From: Larix sibirica
Lineage: Eukaryota > Streptophyta > Pinopsida > Pinales > Pinaceae
Assembly: GCA_004151065.3 (NCBI GenBank)
Contig: NWUY0300002858.1
Span: 111,126-121,871, forward strand
DNA: 10,746 nt
Direction of reading: 5' to 3'
The notes below the pieces were generated by a model. It saw only the letters and a list, made by a program, of their open reading frames with translations, searched no databases and was not told where the DNA came from. Below are positions 1 through 6,993 of the stretch, piece by piece (within the stretch, counting starts at the first letter, position 1; the number at the start of each line of letters is the position of its first letter). Made by a program: the position numbers and the translations under genes.

Positions 1-407
1 ATGCTTAAGGGTGTCTGGTTGATCTTTGTTGAAAGCAGTGGGAAGTGAACCCCTATCGAAAGAATTGTGTCAACAACTACTATGTCGATCGTGCCCATGC
101 CCAAGAGAGTACACTCCCTCCACTCGACCCCTACGCGCCCGGTATCCTGTCGACGCTCGTGGCCCCACATATGCACACAAAAGCACATCATCAATATTAG
201 TATCATAACAATCCTCTAGCTATCACATATGCTATAGAGTAGAAATAACATGATATTATAAATTGAGTAGATACATACCATTTGGTCCCAATTCCTATCC
301 AAGAGGTCATGGTATCTCTACATCCCCCTTGTAGTCCATACCTACATAAGGGAAGTCCTCGATCACCACTGGCAATTTTCACCACTATGTGAACAGCTCC
401 TGAGTGA
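1..407. other. Left-edge region, possible upstream part of the decayed coding sequence
   Basis: No gene can be supported here on its own. The first 200 bases are richer in G and C than the rest of the window and include GTCGAC and CGCGCC stretches. The reading frame of the neighbouring pseudogene (codons starting at positions divisible by 3) is open from 33 to 197. Stops then follow at 198, 240, 246, 264, 390 and 405, with two more at 6 and 30. That stop density is close to chance, so the frame match alone does not prove coding origin. Each stop could come from CAA, CAG or CGA by one C-to-T change, as in the pseudogene, so an upstream extension of the same dead element is possible. Confidence 0.3.
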
Positions 408-1553
408 ATAACCGACCCAGTCACTCAGCATGCGATTGAGTTTTTCCATTAGGTATCGCAGCTATTACAAACATTGACTAATGCAGTGACCGAGACAAGA
501 CTTCCGCGAGGAGAATTGCAACTAAGTGCATCAATACACAGAGTCGAGGTAGAAATTAGCGCGAGGTCGAACATAGTGCAGATATTACCCAATGCCATCA
601 TTACTAGTGATGAAAACCTGGATGCCAAACTGCGAGGGCATGACCTGATCAGTGTATATTTCAACATGCTCCCAATGTTGATGTTGCATAGAGATCATCA
701 CATAGCTAGTGAGGAAATTCTTGAACGAGAAGGCACATCGCATGATCAAATGGTTGAGTTTAAACGACAAGTGCAGAGCACCGAGGAAGAGATTTAGAGC
801 CTCCAAGAGGAAAAAGAAATGAGTATGAAGGACGTAGCAAAGGCCATTGAATATAGAAAGTGATTGGATCATGCCATATCCATCGCATGCGAAGAAGCAC
901 CAGAAGTTGACAAGGAAATAAAGGTCGAGGCGAAAGCACTAAGGTTAGGCGCAGCCATTGCATACCTGCGAATAGAGAATGAAGATTTACAAGCCAGGAC
1001 AGTGCTAGGCACACCACCAGAAAAAATTGAGGAAAGGAAAAACGTGATTGAAGAAGTTGTGACAGAAATCACAGCATTGGAAAAATTGGCACAGACAATT
1101 GCGGAAGATGTCACACAATTTTGGGGAAGCTTGGTACAGGACGAGCAATTACATCATTTAAATGTGCAGCTTGAAGAAGTAGAAGTGCAACTGGAGGCAT
1201 TAAGGGGATCGCTTCAGGAAATGCCCCTATTTGTGCGGTTGTCAAAAGAAACTGAGTTGAAAGAGCGAAAGCATCGGGTCAACAAAGCCTGCACAAGAGA
1301 ACAAAGAAGAACTGTGCAATTAGATGAGCTACAGAAGAAATTTGAGCAGTTGGAAGTTAAATAAATGGATGGAATGCACAAGATCAAAGAATATTTGCAG
1401 AAAGCAAAGTAGATAAATGGTGAACATCGAGCAGTCCAGGAAGTAGCAGATTGTGCAGCTCTGAAGGCATCAACAAAGGAATCTTTCGATCAAGTAATGG
1501 CATCTTATGATGAGTTTAAGAAGCAAGTTGATACACCAACAGTTTCCAGCTAA
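408..1553 (+). pseudogene. Decayed coiled-coil protein, probably from a transposable element
   Basis: A single frame can be followed across about 380 codons, interrupted by in-frame stops at 450 (TAG), 795 (TAG), 861 (TGA), 1362 (TAA) and 1410 (TAG) and ending with TAA at 1551. No frameshift is needed. The conceptual protein is rich in Glu, Lys, Gln and Leu with long heptad-like stretches, for example LDELQKKFEQLEVK just before the 1362 stop and VQLEEVEVQLEALRGSLQEM near 1165-1220, so coiled coil is the main visible property. After 1553 the frame stays open to TAA at 1701, so the original protein may have been longer. No catalytic motif, zinc knuckle, reverse transcriptase or integrase signature is visible. 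I do not recognise the family; a gag-like or accessory protein of a plant retroelement is an inference from composition, decay and surroundings. No ATG start can be assigned. Confidence 0.6.
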
Positions 1554-1865
1554 AGTGGCTCAAGGGAGAGCCACAATTTTGTGTTGGGGTCCTATTGGCA
1601 CGAGGTCGGAGTGCACAAGTGCAAGACCCCAAGCGGCGAAAGGGTCAAAGACAAGAACAAAGGACTAGTCGCAAAGACGAGATATATAGAAGTAATTGGT
1701 TAAGTTAGTTAGTAATGGGTNGAAGGTTGTCCCCTAGGCACTGACCTTCACACAAAGAAAGGTGAGGATGGCAAGGGCATTGTGAAAGCTGTGGTCAATG
1801 ATTGGGTTTCCCCCACCCTTGAGTAGCGTGTGGTTCCCGAGTTTCTTGCAGATTTATTTGCAAGG
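1554..1865. other. Region between pseudogene and BED fragment
   Basis: The frame of the upstream pseudogene continues without a stop to 1700 and encodes a basic, hydrophilic stretch (including TPSGERVKDKNKG), so 1554-1703 may be its tail beyond a C-to-T stop at 1551. Position 1721 is an N. From about 1725 to 1865 nothing is recognisable. No primer-binding site for tRNA-iMet (TGGTATCAGAGC) or LTR boundary was found. Confidence 0.3.
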
Positions 1866-2117
1866 TCAATCCTCAATGCTTCCTTCTGCTCTCTTCCTAA
1901 TCATATCAAGGATTGATTGATTTTCAATATGGACAATTTCTGGGGTAGATGCAGAGCAAATATCCACTTCATGCCCTGGGATTTTGGCAAGGTGGTATTT
2001 CAAGTGGTTAACCCTCCCAAAAATTATTGCTCCATATAGCTTGCAGCTCAGATTCAGTCTATTAAATCCCTTAAATGGTTCGCTATACTCCCACATTGGG
2101 TCCAATGGATTTGGCAT
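1866..2117 (-). pseudogene. BED-type zinc-finger fragment, hAT-transposase-like
   Basis: From the ATG at 2117 the minus strand encodes 83 residues, MPNPLDPMWEYSEPFKGFNR and onward, to a TGA at 1868-1866. The arrangement is that of the N-terminal BED finger of plant hAT-family transposases and their domesticated relatives: an early DPxWEY motif, a Cys-x2-Cys-like loop (CKLYG), a Gly-Val-Asn-x-Leu-Lys-Tyr-His-Leu-Ala helix, and a closing Cys in HEVDIC. The second Cys of the usual pair is Tyr here (CKLYG instead of CxxC), which should break zinc binding. The dimerisation and catalytic regions that normally follow for several hundred residues are missing: the frame stops after AEGSIED and no downstream exon is seen to the left. 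This is therefore a broken fragment rather than a working transposase. The family call rests on motif recognition only. Confidence 0.55.
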
Positions 2118-2139
2118 TTTCAATAATTAAAGTTTAAAC

Positions 2140-2351
2140 CTATGGCACAAGTGACAAAACAAATGGAGAAATTTAATGATTAATCAACACAAAAGAATGT
2201 TGGTAGCTGCATATAAAATTTAAATCTCCCATTAAAAATAGCAAGAACAGGTATATCTAAGATTCTAATGGACATTGCACAATGCAAAGTGCAAACCCTA
2301 TACTAGATCTTGCAAAACAAAGAAAACAGAAGCATAAGTTGTTTTACATAC
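2140..2351 (-). other. Possible 5' UTR intron upstream of the BED fragment
   Basis: On the minus strand a CCTAG/GTATGT donor ends an exon at 2352. A pyrimidine-rich stretch leading to GTGCCATAG ends at 2140, 23 bases before the BED ATG at 2117. Removal would give a 212-nt intron of normal plant size in a 5' leader. Only the consensus match supports it. A nearer acceptor (TTTTGCAAG, ending at 2309) would give a 43-nt intron, too short for plants. Confidence 0.25.
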
Positions 2352-2530
2352 CTAGGAATTTGGATATGGTAGATTGGAGCAAATATCCTCTCCACAGTTG
2401 CTTAGTTGATGGCAATGAAAACAACAGATTTCCCCTTGTTTGCTAGGCTGAAAATGGTCACAGCATCCCTAGAGCTCAAACCCCTAACTCACATTTGCAA
2501 AATGAATGAAAAAAAACCGAATCCAGCTTT

Positions 2531-2662
2531 TTATCGCTGGCTTGACAGACAGGGTGATAATTTCCGTCAACTTGTGACGTTCATTAAATCAAAATTATCG
2601 CGATATTTAGCGGTGATAATATCACCGAGCTAGAAACTGGTGATCTGTCGTCTTATCGATGA
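2531..2662. repeat. Cluster of GYGATAA motifs and short palindromes
   Basis: GYGATAA occurs four times in alternating orientation: minus at 2531-2537, plus at 2554-2560, minus at 2595-2601, plus at 2613-2619. Two overlap perfect palindromes: TATCGCGATA (2596-2605) and CGGTGATA-A-TATCACCG (2611-2627, 8-bp arms around one base). A further TTATCGATGA lies near 2652. The cluster sits 400-550 bp upstream of the BED fragment on the opposite strand. Short repeated motifs of this kind are known as transposase-binding sites near hAT ends, and GATAA is also a plant I-box/GATA-factor core; which applies cannot be told here. Confidence 0.5.
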
Positions 2663-3838
2663 TGTATTGCCACTAAGTGCTACACTGGTATAAATACACT
2701 ACATATAGATGCAATCGATCATGAGAGTGGCCTAAAACTGAAACAAAATTACACTTTATTATTAAAATAATATAGTGGCTTACTAAAGGGAAATAAGTGA
2801 ATGTTATGTACATTAACATATAATTTCCACCTGTTTTGGTATTCACCTTAATTCATTAGGAAAGTGGTACATGAAGGAAATCTTGTGAGTTTTGTTATAC
2901 ATAAATAGTAAACTTCCGGCATCACGGTGAAGACATTGTATGAGTGAGTATGCAACAATTCAAATAAAGAGATGTCTGAAAATACAATTCAACAATTGCT
3001 ACAAAAATCACAATGACTTTGGAGAAGAGTTTCTTAAGCAATGTGAGATTAGGTGGTCTAAAATGGGAAAGGACTCAGCTGCACATAAAGGAGCATATAT
3101 GACCTGAAACAAATAAAATTGATCCAGAATGCCAAATCATGGCCACAATATTGAAAGTTTCAGAATTGAAATGAAATTGTATTAATTTAGACTGATGACC
3201 AAAATAGGTCAATGTGACTAGGAAGTACTGCATACCAAATTGCGATAAGGGCTGTGCAAAAGTCATCTCCAAAGAGTGTCAATAGCAAATACACCAGTTA
3301 TTTTATAGATGTAAAAATTATTGTGCACTGTTCCAGTTGTGTTTTCTATCTGCCTATACCCTGCTTTGTGATTATAATTTAATTTTTCCTCTCTTTAGTT
3401 TGTACTGATATGAAGCATCTTTTCCTATGCCAGATAGATTTTGAATTGACAGCCTCCGGGGTCCATAAAACAACAGATCTAATTAAAGTGGTCATGAAAC
3501 AGGTGTGTGGGTTAATAGATAAAAATGGTTGAAACTGCAGCCATTTTATATGATTAGGACATTGGTAGATTTAAGCGCAAAACATTCTGTATACAAAATC
3601 TTACATGTAAGTTAGGAGAGTTTATGAAGTGGGTTTGTGACTATATACACTATCACAATAGTAAATTAAATATAGAAGCTTATGAAACTAGTTCTTTGAG
3701 ACATCTTTGGTTGCTGATTGGATCATTTTCAGAGAAATGTATTATAGGCAAACATGAATAAAAAATGGTACCCTGGTAACACTGGTTTTTGCCTTCGATG
3801 CATCCCAGAATATATGTTACATTGGTTTTTTAAAATAA
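2663..3838. other. AT-rich non-coding stretch
   Basis: Stops are frequent in all frames and no protein family, RNA gene or long repeat was recognised on either strand. A TATAAATA string at 2689-2696 has no gene following it. If the RIBA exon at 4626 belongs to an intact gene, this stretch is part of its last intron; otherwise it is intergenic. Confidence 0.4.
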
Positions 3839-4321
3839 AATAGAGAAACTTCAACTGGACTAAAACATCCTATAAATAAAGTAAAGATAGCGATTTTTCG
3901 TTTGTGCAAATCATGTGAGCAGCATTTGAAATTCATCTTCTTGGCTGCAGTTGCTCACAATAAGAATTCACAATGTATTCCCTCTTTCTTAACTAAAGCT
4001 ACATGTCAAAGTTCTGAAGGCTCATTTTCTTGTCTGGAGAATGTTCTGTTACCTCAACTGTCCAGGGCTGGTTTCCTAGATAATAAATTCAGAAATGAAA
4101 CTGTTTCAGAGAATGTTGTTGATAGAAGATTGTTCTTGACTAATATGTTGCAGTTCATTGACCTTCTTCAACAGCAATCCACATCTTGTATGATTATTTG
4201 GAGGACAAGGGGTTTGCCATGTATCTTTCGATTCTTTTCCTTGAGGGTTGATAGAACAAGCACTTTTATAAACATATCCCACAAATCAGCCAAAGCTACT
4301 AGCAAAACCCGAAGACATTGA
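3839..4321 (+). other. Unexplained open frame, no recognised family
   Basis: One frame is open for about 160 codons between a stop at 3836 and TGA at 4319-4321, which is long for such AT-rich DNA. There is no ATG near its start; the first Met codons in frame are well inside it (near 4111 and 4148). The translation is Ser-, Phe- and Cys-rich with a basic end (SHKSAKATSKTRRH) and matches nothing I know. It is not part of RIBA. It could be a chance open frame, a decayed exon or a fragment of a mobile element. No splice sites clearly frame it. Confidence 0.15.
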
Positions 4322-4610
4322 TTGGAGTACTCAATTATAATACACAATGCTGTGCTTTTGTGTTGAAATATCTTACGCTTTGAAATTAGTAATTATTGTT
4401 TTCCTGGTTTTCCTTTTTATATCAGGACTGTATATAGTCTATTTTTCCCAATTTATTCAGGCAAATTTCATGTCAAAGTTAGGATCATCAAGAATGTTGC
4501 TTAACTTGGATATGCAAATGTTATCTGTTTGGATAATCATTTTTGAAAATATCGTCCATGTTGTGGGCTTTTGATATTGTTGGATCAGTCTTAAACAGTT
4601 TGTGACACAT

Positions 4611-4625
4611 TTATCGTTTTGACAG
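4611..4625 (+). promoter_or_regulatory. 3' splice site of the last RIBA intron
   Basis: A T-rich run followed by TTTTGACAG ends directly before the codon that begins the conserved RIBA sequence. Splicing after 4625 keeps the frame in phase 0 (next codons ATT TTA AGG). The frame read further upstream quickly meets stops and loses similarity to RIBA, which supports the boundary. Confidence 0.8.
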
Positions 4626-4883
4626 ATTTTAAGGGACATTGGTGTCCGAACCATGAGGCTTATGACAAACAATCCTGCAAAATTCATTGGATTGAAGGGT
4701 TATGGTTTGGCTGTAGTTGGTCGGGTTCCTGTTGTCTCTCCAATAACAAAAGAAAACGAGAGATATCTAGAAACTAAGCGTTCAAAGATGGGCCACATTT
4801 TTGGGTCCGATTTACCTGAATCTGATATCACCCATCAAAACTTGAGTAAGAGTGATGCTACGGAGTCTTCATCACCTGATTAA
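4626..4883 (+). CDS. RIBA: Last exon of plant bifunctional riboflavin biosynthesis protein RIBA (GTP cyclohydrolase II C-terminus)
   Basis: The exon encodes 85 residues starting [19 protein letters not shown] and ending in TAA at 4881-4883. It carries the C-terminal hallmarks of GTP cyclohydrolase II: the [12 protein letters not shown] block, whose Thr and Lys correspond to GTP-contacting residues in bacterial enzymes, then [14 protein letters not shown], then [18 protein letters not shown]. In plants this domain is fused behind a DHBP-synthase domain in RIBA. The enzyme opens the imidazole ring of GTP to give the diaminopyrimidine precursor of riboflavin, and the other domain makes DHBP from ribulose 5-phosphate; plant RIBA proteins act in plastids. 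The zinc-binding Cys residues and catalytic Tyr and Arg lie in upstream exons and are not in this window. After KMGH the tail [20 protein letters not shown] is low in conservation, as in other plant RIBAs. The frame is intact, so the copy may be functional. The missing upstream exons mean a final intron of more than 4 kb or an orphan exon. Which RIBA paralogue it is cannot be decided. Confidence 0.9.
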   Translation: MLRDIGVRTMRLMTNNPAKFIGLKGYGLAVVGRVPVVSPITKENERYLETKRSKMGHIFGSDLPESDITHQNLSKSDATESSSPD

Positions 4884-4991
4884 AAACATTTTTCTATTAG
4901 ATAACAGCAATGTTGCCATAATTAACAAATTGCAGCAGCCTTTCCATGCCATTAATATATTGAGAAAATGCTTCTGTTCACTATCAAATTC
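4884..4991 (+). other. Presumed start of RIBA 3' UTR
   Basis: Directly follows the stop codon and shows no coding signal. No clear AATAAA-type polyadenylation signal lies close by, so the 3' UTR end cannot be placed and may fall within the tandem repeats that follow. Confidence 0.35.
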
Positions 4992-5436
4992 TTTTACTGA
5001 TTTGTATTCGTTTCCTGCTATACCCTACTTGCTGGAAGAAATGGTAATTGGGTTATATTCAGGTAACGGGGAACTGGCTGGGGACAAGTTGTATATCTGG
5101 AAATATTATAAGTCAGCATCATGTATATCTGGAAATATTATAAGTCAGCATCATGGAAATATCTGTTATCGTTATCTTCTTTGCATTTAGAGCATGCAAA
5201 TATGCTTTTGACCACATGGTACACGTTTTATAATGTATTTCTGGTATATGCTTCCAGCTGTAATAGTGTTTTGAAAGGCCGTCACTCGTTACAGTCTAGT
5301 TGTTGGGTGATTGACTTGTTTATTGACCAACCTATAGTCGAAAGCTTACAACCTCTACTGAGATGTAGTGTGCAGAGACGTTAACAAATGAGAAAGGCCA
5401 TGCCAGACAATACACACAGCAAACATTCAACAGGTT
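4992..5436. repeat. Tandem duplication, copy 1
   Basis: Begins at TTTTACTGATTTGTATTCG and ends at CATTCAACAGGTT. It matches 5441-5845 in order over nearly its whole length, including TATCTGTTATCGTTATC, GAGCATGCAAATATGCTTT and GTAGTGTGCAGAGACGTTA. The copies differ by scattered substitutions and small indels plus a 32-bp internal duplication found only here. The first 130 bases stay open in one frame in both copies. Within that frame I count about nine replacement changes and one silent change, which argues against a conserved protein. The unit lies just past the RIBA stop codon, so it may be transcribed as 3' UTR. Confidence 0.85.
5092..5155. repeat. Perfect 32-bp tandem duplication nested in copy 1
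   Basis: Positions 5092-5123 and 5124-5155 are identical, each starting TATATCTGGAAATATTATAA and ending CATCATG. The second large copy has a single, diverged version (from 5539), so this small duplication is absent from copy 2. Perfect identity means it is recent compared with the large duplication. Confidence 0.9.
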
Positions 5437-5440
5437 CAGT

Positions 5441-5845
5441 TTTTACTGATTTGTATTCGTTTCCTGCTAAACCCTACGTGCTGGAAGAAATGATAATTGG
5501 GTTATGTTCTGGTGACGGGGGACTGGCTGGGGACAAGTATATCTGGAACTGTTATAAGTCAGAATCATTGAAATATCTGTTATCGTTATCATCGTTACAT
5601 TAAGAGCATGCAAATATGCTTTTGACTACATGGTTTAAGTTTTATAATGCATTTCCGGTATATGCTTCAAGTTGCAAGTGTTTTGAAAGGTCCTCATTAT
5701 AGTCTAGTTTTTGGGTAATTGACTTGTTCATTGACCAACTTATAGTTTGAAAGCTTGCAACCTATACCGACTTGTAGTGTGCAGAGACGTTAGCAAATGA
5801 GGAAGGCCATGCAAGGAAATACACATAACAAACATTCAACTGGTT
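5441..5845. repeat. Tandem duplication, copy 2
   Basis: Begins TTTTACTGATTTGTATTCG, offset 449 bases from copy 1, and ends at CATTCAACTGGTT. It is about 40 bases shorter, mainly because it lacks the 32-bp internal repeat. Both copies keep an AGCAT/ATGCT inverted repeat around GCAAAT (here near 5604-5619). No terminal inverted repeats or target-site duplication are evident, so a simple segmental tandem duplication is the best description. Confidence 0.85.
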
Positions 5846-5997
5846 AAATGGATCATCAAAGGAGCTCGGAATGTCAGCAAGACCTTGTATTAGAATTTCT
5901 TTAAGAAAAAAGGAAACTACACTGGACAACTCAAGTTTGCAGCTCAATTCGTTCTTTGCAAAAGTATTTTCAGAGAGCAATCATCTGATCATTTATA
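5846..5997. other. Spacer between repeats
   Basis: Short AT-rich stretch between the large duplication and the 40-bp tandem pair. An open frame on the minus strand (5980-5762) crosses into copy 2 and shows no recognisable family. Nothing functional is supported. Confidence 0.3.
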
Positions 5998-6077
5998 GGA
6001 GTCTCCTTAATACCAACTTACCAATGTTTTAGTTGCAGGAGTCTCCTTAATACCAACTCACCAATGTTTTAGTTGCA
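5998..6077. repeat. Two tandem copies of a 40-bp unit
   Basis: Positions 5998-6037 and 6038-6077 match with a single difference (T at 6019, C at 6059). Each unit opens with the small palindrome GGAG-T-CTCC and ends CCAATGTTTTAGTTGCA. It is a recent local duplication of non-coding DNA with no third copy. Confidence 0.9.
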
Positions 6078-6173
6078 GTATAGATGCGAATACAAGGAGC
6101 TTAAAAGCATGATGCTACAGTGGTAATTAATGACAGGTTATTATTTAACTAGCATAGCTCCATCTTAATCCCA

Positions 6174-6303
6174 GATTTATTAAGCACGGATAGGTATCAA
6201 TAAATTTGAGGTGCAATCCTCAATATTTTGGCACCCTCATATACTATTTAATAAATATTGAGGTTTGCAACTTGCTTTTATTATCCTCACCGTCTAATAA
6301 ATC
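6174..6303. mobile_element. Small foldback element, MITE-like
   Basis: The outer ends are a perfect 9-bp inverted repeat, GATTTATTA (6174-6182) and TAATAAATC (6295-6303), and the similarity continues inward as an ACGG/CCGT match. The inner stem is 17 bp with one mismatch: TGCAATCCTCAATATTT (6212-6228) against the complement of 6253-6269, around a 24-nt loop. The two halves (55 and 51 nt) therefore fold back along most of their length with indels between the blocks. No certain target-site duplication flanks it, so the superfamily cannot be assigned. A nested TTGAGG/CCTCAA pairing (6206-6223) offers an alternative fold. Confidence 0.55.
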
Positions 6304-6821
6304 CAAGGTTATATGGATCCATGTTGGTTTATAGTTTAAATATAATAAATAGGATAAATAATATGTTGATTTTTTTAACATTATGGTAATTAAAAAAGCG
6401 ACTTCAATTTTTTATTATTAGCACTTCAAACATGCACATGTGATCACACACTAAGATCTCATACACCGTTGCCTGTAGAGCACATCTCTTCTCTCGTGCA
6501 ATGAGTTTCTTTTCTTGTATGCATTGTCATTATCTTTAAGAGGAATACATACATAAATATATAAGCAACCATGAAGGAACCACAATTTAAAAGGACAATT
6601 AATGGGCTCATGAAGACCATGTTGACTTATTTATCACATACAAATGAAGGGTTGCCTCAAGAGATGCTTTCTACATGCTTTCTACAGCCAAAGTAGATGT
6701 GTCACCTTTGTGACACTTACATGGCACATGTTAGCTTGAAAAAGAACTATAAAAGAATCAATAAAAAATGAAAGTATTTTCAAGTTGGTTTGAACAACAA
6801 AAAAATTAAATGTTTTATCCC
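6304..6821. other. AT-rich non-coding stretch with minor repeats
   Basis: No coding signal. It contains two tandem copies of ATGCTTTCTAC (6664-6674 and 6675-6685) and a tight hairpin, GTGTCAC-CTTT-GTGACAC (6699-6716). The hairpin has no T-run after it in the manner of a Pol III terminator and no known RNA family is apparent. Confidence 0.35.
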
Positions 6822-6993
6822 AATCTAGAATCATCTTAACTCTAGAGTCTAGACCTATCAAGTGTCAAGATGGATCAAATTCTTCGAAGTGCAAACCTTG
6901 CCTCAAATATTTGAATTGTAGAAAAAGTTTTCAGTTTTGAGCATTTGATCCGTCTTGGTGATTTAAGATTTGAGGTTAGGATGAATCTAAATT
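6822..6993. mobile_element. Foldback element with imperfect 50-60 nt arms
   Basis: The left arm 6822-6880 pairs with the right arm 6943-6993. The outermost 20 bases match at 16 positions (AATCTAGAATCATCTTAACT against the complement AATTTAGATTCATCCTAACC). The innermost 16 match at 14 (TCAAGATGGATCAAAT against CCAAGACGGATCAAAT). Indels lie between these blocks. The loop (6881-6942) is about 60 nt and carries no coding sequence. This is typical of an old MITE or foldback element; an inverted-repeat small-RNA precursor is an alternative. No target-site duplication was identified. Confidence 0.5.

Noticed and set aside
310-320. TGGTATCTC as a possible retroelement primer-binding site
   Set aside because: Only the first seven bases fit the tRNA-iMet primer-binding consensus and no LTR end (CA) precedes it at the required spacing.
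2309-2351. Short intron with GTATGT donor and TTTTGCAAG acceptor on the minus strand
   Set aside because: A 43-nt intron is below the usual plant minimum; the more distant acceptor at 2140 is a better candidate.
2406-2633. Plus-strand open frame across the GYGATAA cluster
   Set aside because: It starts at a non-ATG codon, has no known domain and overlaps palindromic non-coding sequence.
4347-4574. Hydrophobic open frame and extra acceptor-like CAG sites (4425, 4460) just upstream of the RIBA exon
   Set aside because: The translation has no similarity to RIBA and ends in a stop before 4626. T-rich intron sequence easily gives hydrophobic frames and acceptor-like sites.
4852-5603. Open frames sharing peptides such as FTDLYSFPA in both duplicated units
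   Set aside because: The similarity comes from the DNA duplication. Changes between copies are almost all replacement changes and one is a whole-codon deletion, so there is no sign of protein-level selection.
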